Shown: positions 1 to 8,023 of the stretch, piece by piece | How the letters are laid out: each line of letters begins with the position of its first letter | Position numbering within the stretch: the stretch's first letter is position 1 | Source: Paenibacillus sp. oral taxon 786 str. D14 | GTDB lineage: Bacteria; Bacillota; Bacilli; Paenibacillales; Paenibacillaceae | DNA: 32,531 nt | Assembly (NCBI RefSeq): GCF_000159955.1 | Contig: NZ_GG695995.1 | Coordinates: 10,321-42,851 of the forward strand | Direction: 5' to 3' | Notes under the pieces: model-generated | Told to the model about the DNA's origin: nothing | The model's database searches: none | Seen by the model: only the letters and a program-made list of their open reading frames with translations | Program-made: the position numbers and the translations under genes

Positions 1-2
1 TC

Positions 3-206
3 ACGGCCGCGGCGGAGAACGCGCGCCTGCTGGAGCGGCTCAAGTTGCTGCTGGAGCGGCATCCCGGCCCGATCGCGACGGTGCTGTTCTACGAAAGCAC
101 CGGTAAGCTCTTGGCCTTGAACGAGCGCTACAGCATCAAGCCTTCGCCCGCTTTGATCCGTGAAATGGAGCAGATGCTTGGCCCCGACACGGTCAAAATC
201 AAATGA
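3..206 (+). CDS. dnaE: DNA polymerase III alpha subunit, C-terminal end (partial)
   Basis: Only the last 67 codons are visible; the gene begins upstream of the window. The frame reads from base 3 to a TGA at 204-206. The visible part contains HPGPIATVLFYEST, KLLALNERYSIKPSP and a final EMEQMLGPDTVKIK. This matches the C-terminal OB-fold/tau-contact end of DnaE-type replicative polymerase in Bacillales, where dnaE lies just upstream of accDA as here. The catalytic PHP and polymerase domains are outside the window, so identity rests on the tail and the synteny. A strong hairpin terminator follows about 40 bases after the stop, so the transcript probably ends there. Confidence 0.8.
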   Translation, partial: TAAAENARLLERLKLLLERHPGPIATVLFYESTGKLLALNERYSIKPSPALIREMEQMLGPDTVKIK

Positions 207-247
207 CGGCGATCTGCCAATCTAGAGTCGCCATTACCCGGTTGCCA

Positions 248-286
248 AAACCCGGTTCTGCACATGTGTGCAGTGCCGGGTTTTTA
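248..286 (+). terminator. Intrinsic terminator after dnaE
   Basis: AACCCGG at 249-255 pairs with CCGGGTT at 276-282. The inner stem CTGCACAT/GTGTGCAG closes the hairpin, and a T run (TTTTT at 281-285) follows. It lies 42 bases after the dnaE stop and separates dnaE from the repeat-rich gap. Confidence 0.85.
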
Positions 287-312
287 ATTTGCCGGACCCC
301 CACATCAGTTGC

Positions 313-494
313 AACGGACTCCAGCGACGTTATTCCAGCATTTACGAGAAGACAGGCAAAATAACGGACCTGAGAGACCTTATTTCTTCTCATAGCGCCT
401 GGAATCTCCTGTTTAGAGTTAAATAACGACCGTGGAGTCCGTTACATCGGGAAATGTGCGGGAAATGGGCAAATAGCGTCGCTGAGGTCCGTTA
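313..494. repeat. Four copies of a ~23-bp interspersed repeat (two in each orientation)
   Basis: Copies lie at 313-334 and 360-384 (reverse orientation) and at 422-444 and 472-494 (forward). The forward consensus is close to AATAACGTCGCTGAGG followed by TCCGTTA. The 313-334 copy, reverse complemented, differs from the 422-444 copy at only three positions. The 360-384 copy begins AATAACGG and ends CCTTATT, so its ends are themselves nearly inverted repeats. The copies are 24-38 bases apart and opposed pairs could fold into long hairpins. No transposase or gene is associated. Confidence 0.7.
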
Positions 495-784
495 GCGCCG
501 GTAAGCTTCGTCTTGGCGAGGAGCGGTTGGTGGGCGACGGGAGAAAGGGACATGCCATTAGCGCTTGGTGAGCAGATCCGCAGCAAGGGACAAGTTTTAA
601 CGAACATTTTCGGAGGGTGGTGCATACACTTAGGAACACGAATGACCAAGAATCGATCATGAAATGAATTCCGGCATCGTCAACAAGCGGGGGCTCCACA
701 ACTGGCCACAACGGTCCACATCGATTGGAATCAGTAAATGAGCAGGTACCGCTGCTCAAGAGGTGCGTCGGCTATTTGACGTTG

Positions 785-944
785 ACATTTGAGTAACGCT
801 CGCACTTGATTGACATTGGCACCTGATTAACGCCAGCATTTGTCTGGTGCTAGCACCTTTCTGACGCCAGCACATGTCTGATGTCAGCAACTATCGGTCA
901 TCAGCAACTAGCAACTATCTTGCAACAGCACCTGCTTGACATCA
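785..944. repeat. Degenerate 17-bp tandem repeat array, about nine units
   Basis: Units start at 785, 802, 819, 836, 853, 870 and 887 at exactly 17-bp spacing. After a 7-base partial unit at 904-910 they resume at 911 and 928. Consensus is GCACCTGTCTGACGCCA. The first three bases are GCA in eight of nine units and most units end in CA. No two units are identical, so the array is old or its sequence is only loosely constrained. It ends about 130 bases upstream of the pgpA-like start codon. A further decayed unit may precede 785. Confidence 0.8.
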
Positions 945-1073
945 ACAACTGGAAGTTACGTTCACAACGCGTAGACAATCGACAGATGGACAGCACCCCG
1001 CAGCGTGACTACAACCCCATCGCGACAAATACCGGCAGCGGCGGTTGCGCCGGGATCAAGGGAGGAAGATACG

Positions 1074-1568
1074 ATGACATATGAATTGGCGAAAGCGCAG
1101 CTGCTGCGCCGCGGAGTGAAGCTGGAGGATATCGCTCAAATTGTGCATTCGCTGCAAACGGCGTATCATGCCGATCTGACGCTGGACCAATGCTTGGAGA
1201 GCGTCAAAGCCGTGCTGCAGAAGAGAGAGGTTCAATATACCCTGTTTACGGGAATCGCCCTCGATGAGCTGGCCGAACAGAAGCGGCTTCCAGAGCCGCT
1301 GCAGGCAATCCTGGAGGCCGACGAACCGCTCTATGGCGTGGATGAGACGATGGCGCTCGGCATAACGAGCGTGTTTGGGATGATTGGCCTGACGAGCTTC
1401 GGCTATTTGGACAAGGTCAAACCGGAGATCATTGGGAAGCTGAACAATCGCGGCGAACGGATTCACGTCTTTCTCGACGATTTAGTCGCCGGTCTCGCTG
1501 CCGCGGCTTCCGCCCGGATCGCCCATAAGCATGAACAGGCCGCTACGTACCCATCCAGTCCCTCTTAA
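1074..1568 (+). CDS. Phosphatidylglycerophosphatase A-like protein (YutG/LtrC family)
   Basis: This 164-residue protein resembles Bacillus YutG and Listeria LtrC, members of the PgpA family. PgpA enzymes remove the phosphate from phosphatidylglycerophosphate to make phosphatidylglycerol at the membrane. Recognisable stretches are YELAKAQLLRRGVKLEDIA near the start, KREVQYTLFTGIALDELAE in the middle, DEPLYGVDET, and a C-terminal FLDDLVAGLAAA. The family is usually about 160 residues, so the gene is full length. The ATG at 1074 is chosen over an in-frame start at 1005 because GGAGGAAG lies 5 bases upstream of it and the homology begins there. LtrC was named for a low-temperature growth phenotype; whether this protein is an active phosphatase is inferred from the family only. 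Confidence 0.75.
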   Translation: MTYELAKAQLLRRGVKLEDIAQIVHSLQTAYHADLTLDQCLESVKAVLQKREVQYTLFTGIALDELAEQKRLPEPLQAILEADEPLYGVDETMALGITSVFGMIGLTSFGYLDKVKPEIIGKLNNRGERIHVFLDDLVAGLAAAASARIAHKHEQAATYPSSPS

Positions 1569-1704
1569 ACGAACTAGAGCAGCTTGCCTTTGGACGAGAT
1601 GCCTCCCTAATCCAACGCCCTTAACCCATTTCCTCTGATAACAGCTTACAGAGAAATGCCCCCTGTAACTTTGATCCTAGCGCCGGGCTCTGCGGCAAAT
1701 CCGT

Positions 1705-1736
1705 GCCGCGAGCCGCTTTCGGCGCGGGTTTCCTTT
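1705..1736 (+). terminator. Probable terminator after the pgpA-like gene
   Basis: CCGC at 1706-1709 and GCCG pair with CGGC and GCGG around a CTTT loop, with a two-base bulge, followed by a T-rich TTTCCTTTTGTT. It lies 140 bases after the stop codon, so part of the transcript tail would be non-coding. Confidence 0.5.
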
Positions 1737-1749
1737 TGTTGCGGGATTT

Positions 1750-1779
1750 TTGAAAATTATGTTATCATTACTCTATTAT
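1750..1779 (+). promoter_or_regulatory. Sigma-A-type promoter for the small protein at 1819 and possibly accDA
   Basis: TTGAAA at 1750-1755 and TATTAT at 1774-1779 are separated by 18 bases. Transcription would begin near 1786. An in-frame ATG at 1759 is therefore upstream of the transcript, which supports the later start at 1819. Confidence 0.5.
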
Positions 1780-1818
1780 ACGGGCTCAAAGATTAGGTTA
1801 GGGGGCTTTGAAAAGGGC

Positions 1819-2007
1819 ATGTGGACTGTTATGTATATTGCGCCTACCGCGAAAGTTGCGGACATGATCAAGACGAAACTCACCGAAGAAGGCTTCCTTG
1901 TCCAAACACGTCCTGTTAATTTATCCAAACAGCAATATGAGATTTTAGTACCTTCCGGGGAACTGGAAGAAGTGCAAGAAGTGTTGAATTCGATTTTGCA
2001 TCCATAG
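1819..2007 (+). CDS. Small conserved protein, function unknown (ACT/ferredoxin-like fold suspected)
   Basis: The protein is 62 residues starting MWTVMYIAPTAK. It reads as alternating strand-helix-strand segments: WTVMYIA, a helix AKVADMIKTKLTEEG, strands FLVQTRP and YEILVP, then a helix ELEEVQEVLNSIL. That pattern is typical of small ferredoxin-like or DUF2007-type folds. From memory, close relatives sit upstream of accD in Paenibacillus and some carry an automatic glutamate decarboxylase label. Sixty residues cannot be a decarboxylase, and no PLP lysine motif is seen. The start at 1819 is preferred because a promoter overlaps the longer frame. AGGGGG at 1800-1805 is a rather distant ribosome site, so ATG at 1831 remains possible. 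Confidence 0.65.
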   Translation: MWTVMYIAPTAKVADMIKTKLTEEGFLVQTRPVNLSKQQYEILVPSGELEEVQEVLNSILHP

Positions 2008-2130
2008 CAAAGGGATTCGAGATTCCTAGTGCAGATGAGGCCTAGAAGTGCGGGTTCATATAGGGTCGTCTGGGTTTTTATAGACTTTGTGGAACTGCTA
2101 CGATAAATAAACGGCTGAAGAGGTGTAGTT

Positions 2131-3024
2131 GTGTTCAAAGATTTGTTTCAGAAGAAGAGGAAGTACGCGACCATTCCCTCAGGACGAACCGGCAATGAAG
2201 AGGGCTCGCCGCAGGCAGATCGCCCCAAACGCGAAATTCCGGAAGGCCTGATGAATAAATGCGGCCGCTGCGGCGCGATTCAGTACAGCAAAGAACTGGA
2301 GAAGAATTTGATGGTGTGCCCTTCCTGTGGACACCATATGCGGCTGAACGCTCTGGATCGGATTCGCTATACCTTTGATGAAGGCAGCTTTACGGAGTAC
2401 GATGCCGACCTGATCTCGGTCGATCCGCTGAAGTTCCCGGGGTATGCCAGCAAGCTGGAGCAGCAGGCTTTGAAATCGGGATTACGCGAAGCGGTGGTGA
2501 CCGGCGAGGGGACCATCCATGGCTATCCTGCCGTGGCAGCCGTGATGAGCTTCGATTTCTTCACCGGGAGCATGGGATCGGTTGTAGGGGAGAAAATTAC
2601 GCGTGCGATCGAGACGGCCATCGAAAAACGCCTGCCGATGATCATTTTCTCCACATCTGGCGGAGCGCGGATGCAAGAGAGTATCCTAAGTTTGATGCAG
2701 ATGGCCAAGACGAGCGCCGCTTTGGCCCGATTAAGCGAACATGGCGGTTTATATATCTCAGTCATTACAGACCCGACGACGGGTGGTGTATCGGCTAGTT
2801 TTGCCATGCTTGGCGACATTATTGTGGCCGAGCCCGGGGCCGTGTTTGGTTTTGCCGGAAGAATCGTTATTGAGCAGACGATCCGTCAGAAGCTTCCGGA
2901 CGACTTCCAGACGGCGGAATTTAACCTGCAGCATGGTCAGATCGATCTTGTCGTGCACCGCAAGGATATGAAATCGACGCTGGCGAAATTGCTAGAATTG
3001 CACGGCGTGAAGGGAGGAGTATAA
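2131..3024 (+). CDS. accD: Acetyl-CoA carboxylase carboxyltransferase subunit beta
   Basis: AccD forms the carboxyltransferase with AccA, moving the carboxyl group from carboxybiotin to acetyl-CoA to give malonyl-CoA, the first step of fatty acid synthesis. The 297-residue protein has an N-terminal zinc ribbon with Cys44, Cys47, Cys63 and Cys66, followed by a crotonase-fold domain. That domain contains the glycine-rich [24 protein letters not shown] and the [18 protein letters not shown] segment that form the acyl-CoA and biotin sites. The start is GTG, preceded by AGAGGTG at 2120-2126. The stop TAA is immediately followed by the accA ATG with no intervening base, so the two subunits are translationally coupled, as expected for an obligate complex. 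Length and motifs are normal. Confidence 0.97.
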   Translation: MFKDLFQKKRKYATIPSGRTGNEEGSPQADRPKREIPEGLMNKCGRCGAIQYSKELEKNLMVCPSCGHHMRLNALDRIRYTFDEGSFTEYDADLISVDPLKFPGYASKLEQQALKSGLREAVVTGEGTIHGYPAVAAVMSFDFFTGSMGSVVGEKITRAIETAIEKRLPMIIFSTSGGARMQESILSLMQMAKTSAALARLSEHGGLYISVITDPTTGGVSASFAMLGDIIVAEPGAVFGFAGRIVIEQTIRQKLPDDFQTAEFNLQHGQIDLVVHRKDMKSTLAKLLELHGVKGGV

Positions 3025-4125
3025 ATGGCAGGCGAATTGCCTTTTGAGACGCCTCTTGTGAAGCTGCGTGAGAAGATTTCCGAATTGGAGCAGTTTGGCA
3101 AAGAGAAGGGAATCGATTTTACAGAAGAAATCGCGCGCTTGGAAGAGCGTTACCGGCAGCTGGAGGAAGAGATCTACAGCAACATTTCTCCCTCCCAAAA
3201 GATGCACCTGGCCCGCCATCATCAGCGACCGACATCCCTGGATATGATCGGCCTGATCTTTGAAGATTTCATCGAACTCCACGGGGACCGGGTGTTTGGT
3301 GACGATTTGGCCGTCGTTGGCGGGCTCGCCAAGCTGGGCGGCGTACCGGTAACGGTGATCGGACAGCAGCGGGGCAAGGATACGAAGGATAATATCGCCC
3401 GCTTCTTCGGCAGCGCTCATCCGGAGGGCTTCCGCAAGGCGCTGCGACTCATGCAGCAGGCGGACAAGTTCCGGCGGCCGATCATTACGTTTATCGATAC
3501 GAAGGGCGCCTATCCGGGAATTACGGCGGAGGAGCGCGGGCAATCGGAAGCGATCGCTCGGAATTTGCGCGAGATGTCGATGCTGCGGGTACCGATCATC
3601 TGCGTTGTTCTCGGAGAAGGCGGAAGCGGCGGCGCGCTCGCCCTTGGCGTAGGCAACCGCGTGCTGATGCTGGAGAATGCCATTTACTCCGTTATTTCGC
3701 CAAACGGAGCGGCCTCGATCCTTTGGAAGGATGCCTCCAAGGCGGATCAGGCGGCGGAAGCGATGAAGATCACCGCCCAAGATCTACTCGCGATGGGCGT
3801 CATTGAAGAGATTGTTCCCGAACCGCGCGGCGGCGCGCACCGGGATTACGATTCGACAGCCGCCTCGATCAAAGAGGCGTTGCTTCGTCATTTGGAAGAA
3901 CTGTCCAACTTGAATCCCGATGAGCTGGTGGAGGACCGTTATCGGAAGTTCCGCAAAATCGGCGAGTTTCAGGTGGCAGGCAAGGCAGAAGAGCCGAAGG
4001 CACAGGAAACTGTGGTGCCGGAAACGGTGGCTGAGGTCGCCGGCATCCCTGAGGATGAGAAGTCTTCAGAAGCGCCAAGCGAACCGGAGGCGGCTTCGAA
4101 AGTTCAAACTGCCAAGCCAAGTTAA
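3025..4125 (+). CDS. accA: Acetyl-CoA carboxylase carboxyltransferase subunit alpha, with C-terminal tail
   Basis: AccA completes the carboxyltransferase. Residues 1-60 form the helical N-terminal segment. Residues 75-310 are the crotonase-fold domain with [22 protein letters not shown], the oxyanion-hole [12 protein letters not shown] and [15 protein letters not shown]. The protein is 366 residues, whereas typical Firmicute AccA is about 315-325. The extra ~50 residues (317-366) are low complexity, rich in Glu, Ala and Pro (about ten Glu, eight Ala, six Pro), and are probably disordered. The frame is intact up to a TAA, followed closely by a terminator, so this looks like a real extension rather than a read-through artefact. 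The ribosome site GGGAGGAG lies in the end of accD. Confidence 0.97.
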   Translation: MAGELPFETPLVKLREKISELEQFGKEKGIDFTEEIARLEERYRQLEEEIYSNISPSQKMHLARHHQRPTSLDMIGLIFEDFIELHGDRVFGDDLAVVGGLAKLGGVPVTVIGQQRGKDTKDNIARFFGSAHPEGFRKALRLMQQADKFRRPIITFIDTKGAYPGITAEERGQSEAIARNLREMSMLRVPIICVVLGEGGSGGALALGVGNRVLMLENAIYSVISPNGAASILWKDASKADQAAEAMKITAQDLLAMGVIEEIVPEPRGGAHRDYDSTAASIKEALLRHLEELSNLNPDELVEDRYRKFRKIGEFQVAGKAEEPKAQETVVPETVAEVAGIPEDEKSSEAPSEPEAASKVQTAKPS

Positions 4126-4131
4126 AGTTTC

Positions 4132-4185
4132 ACAGCGATAACCTTACGGGGGAACCTACGGGACCTGCGGTAAGGTTATTTTCGC
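4132..4185 (+). terminator. Terminator after accDA
   Basis: AACCTTAC at 4140-4147 pairs with GTAAGGTT at 4170-4177. The stem is extended outward by CAGCGA against TCGCTG with a small bulge. The T-rich TTATTTT segment is partly inside the outer stem, so termination may be imperfect. Confidence 0.6.
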
Positions 4186-4372
4186 TGTTTTCAGGAAATA
4201 CTGGAAGTTTAGATGCCGAGAATCCCTGCGCTTAGCCAAGTCGTTAGGCGCGTAATCATGGATAGTTCGTTACAATATGATAAACTTCCTATACAAATCG
4301 ACAAAACTGTAGTAAATTTAGTTGTTGGAAAAGATTATATAGAGAGAACTATTTTAAACGGAGGAAACCCAA

Positions 4373-5794
4373 ATGCGCAAAACAAAAATCGTATGTACTA
4401 TCGGTCCTTCTAGTGAATCGTTAGAAAACATCAAGAAGCTGATCATGGCCGGAATGAACGTCGCTCGCTTGAACTTCTCCCACGGTGATTACGAAGAGCA
4501 TGGGAACCGGATCAAGAATATTCGTCAAGCGAGTGCGGAGCTGGGGAAATCGATCGCCATACTGTTGGACACCAAAGGTCCTGAAATCCGTACCGGTAAA
4601 TTGAAAGAAGAGCCTATCGAGCTGGTACAGGATGAATTCATTACCTTGACGACCGAAGAAATTCTCGGCGATAAGAACCGGATTTCCATCACATACAAAG
4701 ATCTTCCTGGAGATGTGGAAGTCGGTTCGACGATTCTGATCGACGACGGTTTGATTGGTTTGACAGTCGTTGACATTCAAGGAACGGAAATCAAATGCCG
4801 CATCGTCAATGGCGGAACGATCAAGAGCAAAAAAGGCGTGAACGTACCCGGCGTAAACATTTCCCTGCCAGGCATCACTGAGAAAGACGCTAACGACATT
4901 AAGTTCGGGATCGAGCAAGGCATCGATTTTATTGCCGCTTCCTTCGTTCGTAAAGCGAGCGACGTGCTTGAAATTCGTCAACTGCTGGAGCAACACAACG
5001 CAACTCATATTCAAATCATCTCTAAAATCGAAAACCAACAAGGTGTGGACAACCTTGATGAAATCCTGGAAGTATCTGACGGCCTGATGGTTGCTCGCGG
5101 TGACCTCGGCGTGGAAATTCCTGCGGAAGATGTACCGCTCGTGCAAAAACGCATGATCGAGAAATGTAACCGTGTTGGCAAACCGGTCATCACAGCAACG
5201 CAAATGCTTGACTCCATGCAACGCAACCCAAGACCTACGCGCGCAGAAGCCAGCGACGTGGCTAACGCGATTTTTGACGGTACGGACGCAATTATGCTCT
5301 CCGGTGAAACGGCTGCCGGGAAATATCCGGTGGAATCGGTGCTAACGATGTCCCGCATCGCAGAGAAAGCAGAATCCGCTTTGGAATATCGTGAAATCTT
5401 CTTGAAGCAAAGCAATGCCCAACAAACGACCGTAACCGAAGCGATCAGCCAAGCAGTTGCCAACTCGGCGCTGGAGCTGAACGCGAAAGCGATCATTACT
5501 TCGACGGAAACCGGTTATACGGCACGGATGGTCTCCAAATATCGTCCGAAAGCACCAATTATCGCTGTGACGACGGAAGATCAAACCTTGCGCCGCCTGG
5601 CCCTGAACTGGGGCGTAACGCCGGTGAAAGGCGATATCGCCAGCACGACGGACGAAATGTTCGACAAAGCGATGAAGGGCGGCTTGGATTCCGGACTGGT
5701 GAAGGAAGGCGACCTCGTAGTCATTACTGCCGGGGTACCGCTCGGACGTTCCGGTTCCACGAATCTGGTGAAAATCGGGCAAATCCGCAAGTAG
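4373..5794 (+). CDS. pyk: Pyruvate kinase (short form)
   Basis: This enzyme converts phosphoenolpyruvate and ADP to pyruvate and ATP, the last step of glycolysis. The TIM-barrel motifs are present: [28 protein letters not shown], the catalytic SKIENQQG (Lys218, Glu220), [10 protein letters not shown], and TATQMLDSM with [16 protein letters not shown] domain interrupts the barrel at about residues 75-165, and an allosteric C domain covers about 350-473. At 473 residues it lacks the ~110-residue C-terminal extra domain that B. subtilis and Geobacillus pyruvate kinases carry. GGAGG at 4361-4365 decides the start. It stands alone: pfkA, which precedes pyk in Bacillus, is absent and a terminator lies on each side. 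Confidence 0.97.
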   Translation: MRKTKIVCTIGPSSESLENIKKLIMAGMNVARLNFSHGDYEEHGNRIKNIRQASAELGKSIAILLDTKGPEIRTGKLKEEPIELVQDEFITLTTEEILGDKNRISITYKDLPGDVEVGSTILIDDGLIGLTVVDIQGTEIKCRIVNGGTIKSKKGVNVPGVNISLPGITEKDANDIKFGIEQGIDFIAASFVRKASDVLEIRQLLEQHNATHIQIISKIENQQGVDNLDEILEVSDGLMVARGDLGVEIPAEDVPLVQKRMIEKCNRVGKPVITATQMLDSMQRNPRPTRAEASDVANAIFDGTDAIMLSGETAAGKYPVESVLTMSRIAEKAESALEYREIFLKQSNAQQTTVTEAISQAVANSALELNAKAIITSTETGYTARMVSKYRPKAPIIAVTTEDQTLRRLALNWGVTPVKGDIASTTDEMFDKAMKGGLDSGLVKEGDLVVITAGVPLGRSGSTNLVKIGQIRK

Positions 5795-5830
5795 CTTAAG
5801 GTTTATATACATCGACTTCAAGTCACAAAG

Positions 5831-5868
5831 AAAGCAATGGGGCCCGCTGAGGGACCATTGCTTTTTTT
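5831..5868 (+). terminator. Strong terminator after pyk
   Basis: AAAGCAATGG at 5831-5840 pairs perfectly with CCATTGCTTT at 5855-5864, followed by a run of seven T. It is a textbook Rho-independent terminator. Confidence 0.92.
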
Positions 5869-5930
5869 GCCGCGGGAACGGGAACTGTACCTGCGGCAGC
5901 ATCAGGCAAATCAGAAAGGAGCGGAGAATC

Positions 5931-6350
5931 GTGTACGTATGCGAACTGTCTATTGAGCCGAAATATTCGGAGTTTGACATGATGGGGATCATTTACCATG
6001 CCCGTTATATCGAGTGGTTCGAGCAGGGGAGGCTGCATCTGAGCCGGAATCTCGGCTTCGATTATTTCGATATGGAGCAGGCGGGGTATATCTCGCCCGT
6101 TCACGAAATGAAAGTAGAATATAAACGCGGGATCCGGTACGGGGATACCGTCCTGCTTAAGACCCGGGTCATTGAGAACAACGGGGTTAAAACGGCCTAC
6201 GGATATGAGGTGTATAACGGGGAAGGCACGTTGTGCGTCGAGGGTTCTTCTTCGCATTATGTCGTTCGCCGCGAGGATTTCAAACCGGTGCAGTTCAAGA
6301 AGGTGTTCCCGGAATGGTACGCGGCGTTGGAGGAAGCCCGAAAACCGTAA
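5931..6350 (+). CDS. Acyl-CoA thioesterase, 4HBT hot-dog family
   Basis: The 139-residue protein has the single hot-dog fold of the 4-hydroxybenzoyl-CoA thioesterase/YbgC-type family, which hydrolyse acyl-CoA thioesters. The signature is EFDMMGIIYHARYIEWFEQGR near the N-terminus. Asp16 is at the catalytic Asp position, followed by Gly19 and the Tyr-His pair. Later strands include VHEMKVEYKRGIRYGDTV and the C-terminal GSSSHYVV. The GTG start at 5931 is preceded by AAAGGAGCGGAG. Its substrate cannot be told from sequence. It probably shares a transcript with fxsA, 66 bases downstream, since no terminator lies between them. Confidence 0.85.
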   Translation: MYVCELSIEPKYSEFDMMGIIYHARYIEWFEQGRLHLSRNLGFDYFDMEQAGYISPVHEMKVEYKRGIRYGDTVLLKTRVIENNGVKTAYGYEVYNGEGTLCVEGSSSHYVVRREDFKPVQFKKVFPEWYAALEEARKP

Positions 6351-6416
6351 AATTTTGATTATGTGACGCGGAGGCGGTAAAATACAAGTACAGGAATGTG
6401 ATAAAGGAGTCCTGAT

Positions 6417-6809
6417 ATGCGTAAATGGATAGCCGCTCTCATCGTGTTGATTCCGATTGTTGAGTTTTGGGGGTATATGTACGTCGGCGAGAAGCTGGGC
6501 GTTGGGAAGACGATATTTTTGACGCTGGCGACTTCGGTCATCGGCGGGTTGATGATGCAATTTGAAGGACGTAAGGTGCTCGCGGATGCCCGAGCTCAGA
6601 TGAGCGGCGGCCAACTTCCGGGACGAATGGTCCTAGATGGCTTATGCGTATTTGCCGGCGGGATTCTGCTGCTGATCCCTGGCTTCATTACCGATATCAT
6701 TGGGTTTACGATGGTGTTTCCGCTGACGCGTATTCTCTATCGGATCCCGCTGATGAAATGGGTCAGCAAGAAGATCAAGGACGGAACGATTACGTATTTC
6801 CGCCGTTAA
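6417..6809 (+). CDS. fxsA: FxsA family membrane protein
   Basis: This is a 130-residue integral membrane protein of the FxsA family; B. subtilis YtzA is a relative. In E. coli, FxsA overproduction relieves exclusion of phage T7 by the F plasmid, but the normal role is unknown. Hydrophobic segments cover about residues 4-24, 30-48 and 72-98, the last carrying GGILLLIPGFITDIIGF. The conserved N-terminal IPIVEFWGYMYVG and MMQFEGRKVLADARAQM loop are both present. AAAGGAG at 6403-6409 supports the ATG at 6417. The protein ends in a basic tail of the kind usual for this family. Confidence 0.85.
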   Translation: MRKWIAALIVLIPIVEFWGYMYVGEKLGVGKTIFLTLATSVIGGLMMQFEGRKVLADARAQMSGGQLPGRMVLDGLCVFAGGILLLIPGFITDIIGFTMVFPLTRILYRIPLMKWVSKKIKDGTITYFRR

Positions 6810-6843
6810 CTCTGGTGGCAGGCAGCCCCTAAACAAGTCAAGA

Positions 6844-6887
6844 AAGGCATCTCGTCTCGGAGGGACGGGATGCCTTTTTTTTTTTTT
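6844..6887 (+). terminator. Terminator after fxsA
   Basis: AAGGCATCTCGTC at 6844-6856 pairs with GACGGGATGCCTT at 6864-6876 with one mismatch, followed by about fifteen T. It lies between fxsA and the convergent ytvI gene. The strong T run is on the + strand only, so it mainly serves fxsA. Confidence 0.9.
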
Positions 6888-6904
6888 CAAGCGTGAAGCT
6901 AATT

Positions 6905-8023
6905 CTATCTCAATCGACCATGCAAAATATAGTTCCGCAAATCCCGGACAACACCTGCACGGACGGCAGCACCCAGGATGACCAGCGTCACCGGACCGAT
7001 GATCAGTCCCAATACGCCAAACAGCTTGAGCCCAACAAACATGGCGATCAGCGTGGGCAGGGGATCAAGTCCTACGCTGCTGGCCAGGACCTTTGGTTCA
7101 ATGAGCTGACGGGCCAGCAGGATGACGCCGTACAAGACGGCCAGTCCAATCCCCAGCGTGTCGTGACCGGTGGCAAAGGCGTAGATGAGCCAAGGAATCA
7201 TCACTGTACCGACACCGAGATAGGGCAACAGGTCGACAAGGCCGATCAGCAGGGCGTAGGTGAAGGCGGAATCGACGCCGAGGATGAGCAAGCCGATGAG
7301 AACGATAAATGCGGTGATCGAGATCATGATAAATTGCGCGCGCAGATAACCCGATAACGCCCGCTGGAGGTCGCGCCAGATGGCGCCTACGGTTTTGCGG
7401 AACGGCGCAGGGACCGAGGCGGCCAGAAATCGCATATCCCGCTCCCAATGATTGCTGATAAAAAAGGTGGCCAGCAGGATCACCCCGAGGATCACCCCTA
7501 AATTCGGGAGCGAGGAGAGCAGGTTGACGATCGTTTCCAAGACGTGATTGATAAGACGGGATACAAACGATCCGAACCTTTCAGCGGTATTGTCGATGTT
7601 TTTGTGGATCGTATTTTCATAGCCAGGGTTATCCGCAATAAACCGGTTGATTTCGGTAATGATCGACTGAATGCCTTCGCTTTGCGTCCATGAGATGAGC
7701 AGATTCCTCCACTCGGCGATCCGGTGATCAAAGGATTCGGCGAAATGAATGAGCTCTTTGACCAGCCGCGTTAAGGCCGCTGACACAATGATTCCTGCAC
7801 TGCCTACATAAATGAACAATGAAAGCGTCACGGCCAGCCATTTAGGCACTTGCAAGTGTCTTTGGAACCACAGGACCAACGGATTCATCGCGTAGGCGAT
7901 CAGCCAGGCGATAAGAAATGGATAACCGAGCGGGAGGAGCCAGTAGATCGCCAGGACGGAGACGATGAGGACAATGCATATCCAGCTGCCGCGCAGCACG
8001 CGCTTGACGATCACGTGATCCAA
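6905..8023 (-). CDS. ytvI: Sporulation integral membrane protein YtvI, AI-2E transporter family
   Basis: The protein is 372 residues with about eight hydrophobic segments and the AI-2E/PerM-family ending LIEPKVLASSVGLDPLPTLIAMFVGLKLFGVLGLIIGP. YtvI relatives are membrane proteins linked to sporulation in Bacillus; the transported substrate is unknown. I chose the TTG at 8023 because AGGGGAG lies about 9 bases upstream on the reverse strand and the resulting length equals the ~371 residues of B. subtilis YtvI. A longer in-frame ATG at 8215 would add 64 hydrophilic residues with no ribosome site. The gene faces the opposite way to its neighbours, and in Bacillus it lies next to fxsA and citZ as here. 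Confidence 0.85.
   Translation of the reverse strand: MDHVIVKRVLRGSWICIVLIVSVLAIYWLLPLGYPFLIAWLIAYAMNPLVLWFQRHLQVPKWLAVTLSLFIYVGSAGIIVSAALTRLVKELIHFAESFDHRIAEWRNLLISWTQSEGIQSIITEINRFIADNPGYENTIHKNIDNTAERFGSFVSRLINHVLETIVNLLSSLPNLGVILGVILLATFFISNHWERDMRFLAASVPAPFRKTVGAIWRDLQRALSGYLRAQFIMISITAFIVLIGLLILGVDSAFTYALLIGLVDLLPYLGVGTVMIPWLIYAFATGHDTLGIGLAVLYGVILLARQLIEPKVLASSVGLDPLPTLIAMFVGLKLFGVLGLIIGPVTLVILGAAVRAGVVRDLRNYILHGRLR

Larger units (their letters stand above)
287..1060. other. Gene-free stretch with two repeat families
   Basis: I find no credible gene in these ~770 bases. The open frames on either strand lack a ribosome binding site, recognisable motifs and Paenibacillus-like codon use. 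Bases 313-494 hold four copies of a ~23-bp element, and 785-944 hold a degenerate 17-bp tandem array (both listed separately). Bases 495-770 show nothing I can assign. The stretch ends at the ribosome binding site of the pgpA-like gene (GGAGGAAG at 1061-1068). Confidence 0.6.

Noticed and set aside
419..759. Two overlapping reverse-strand frames of 76 and 105 residues
   Set aside because: Composition is Cys/Ser/Pro-rich noise, they cover the repeat copies, and no ribosome site precedes either.
785..944. CRISPR array
   Set aside because: The 17-bp units are contiguous, without spacers, none is identical to another, and no cas gene is present.
881..1084. Open frame of 67 residues on the + strand
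   Set aside because: It runs through the 17-bp repeat array and the pgpA ribosome site, has no ribosome site of its own and no recognisable sequence.
4213..4413. Open frame of 66 residues ahead of pyk
   Set aside because: It overlaps the pyk ribosome site and start in another frame, and its content looks like translated promoter DNA.
6893..7357. Open frame of 154 residues on the + strand opposite ytvI
   Set aside because: It is an Asp/Gln/Gly-rich antisense shadow of a membrane protein gene, without a ribosome site.
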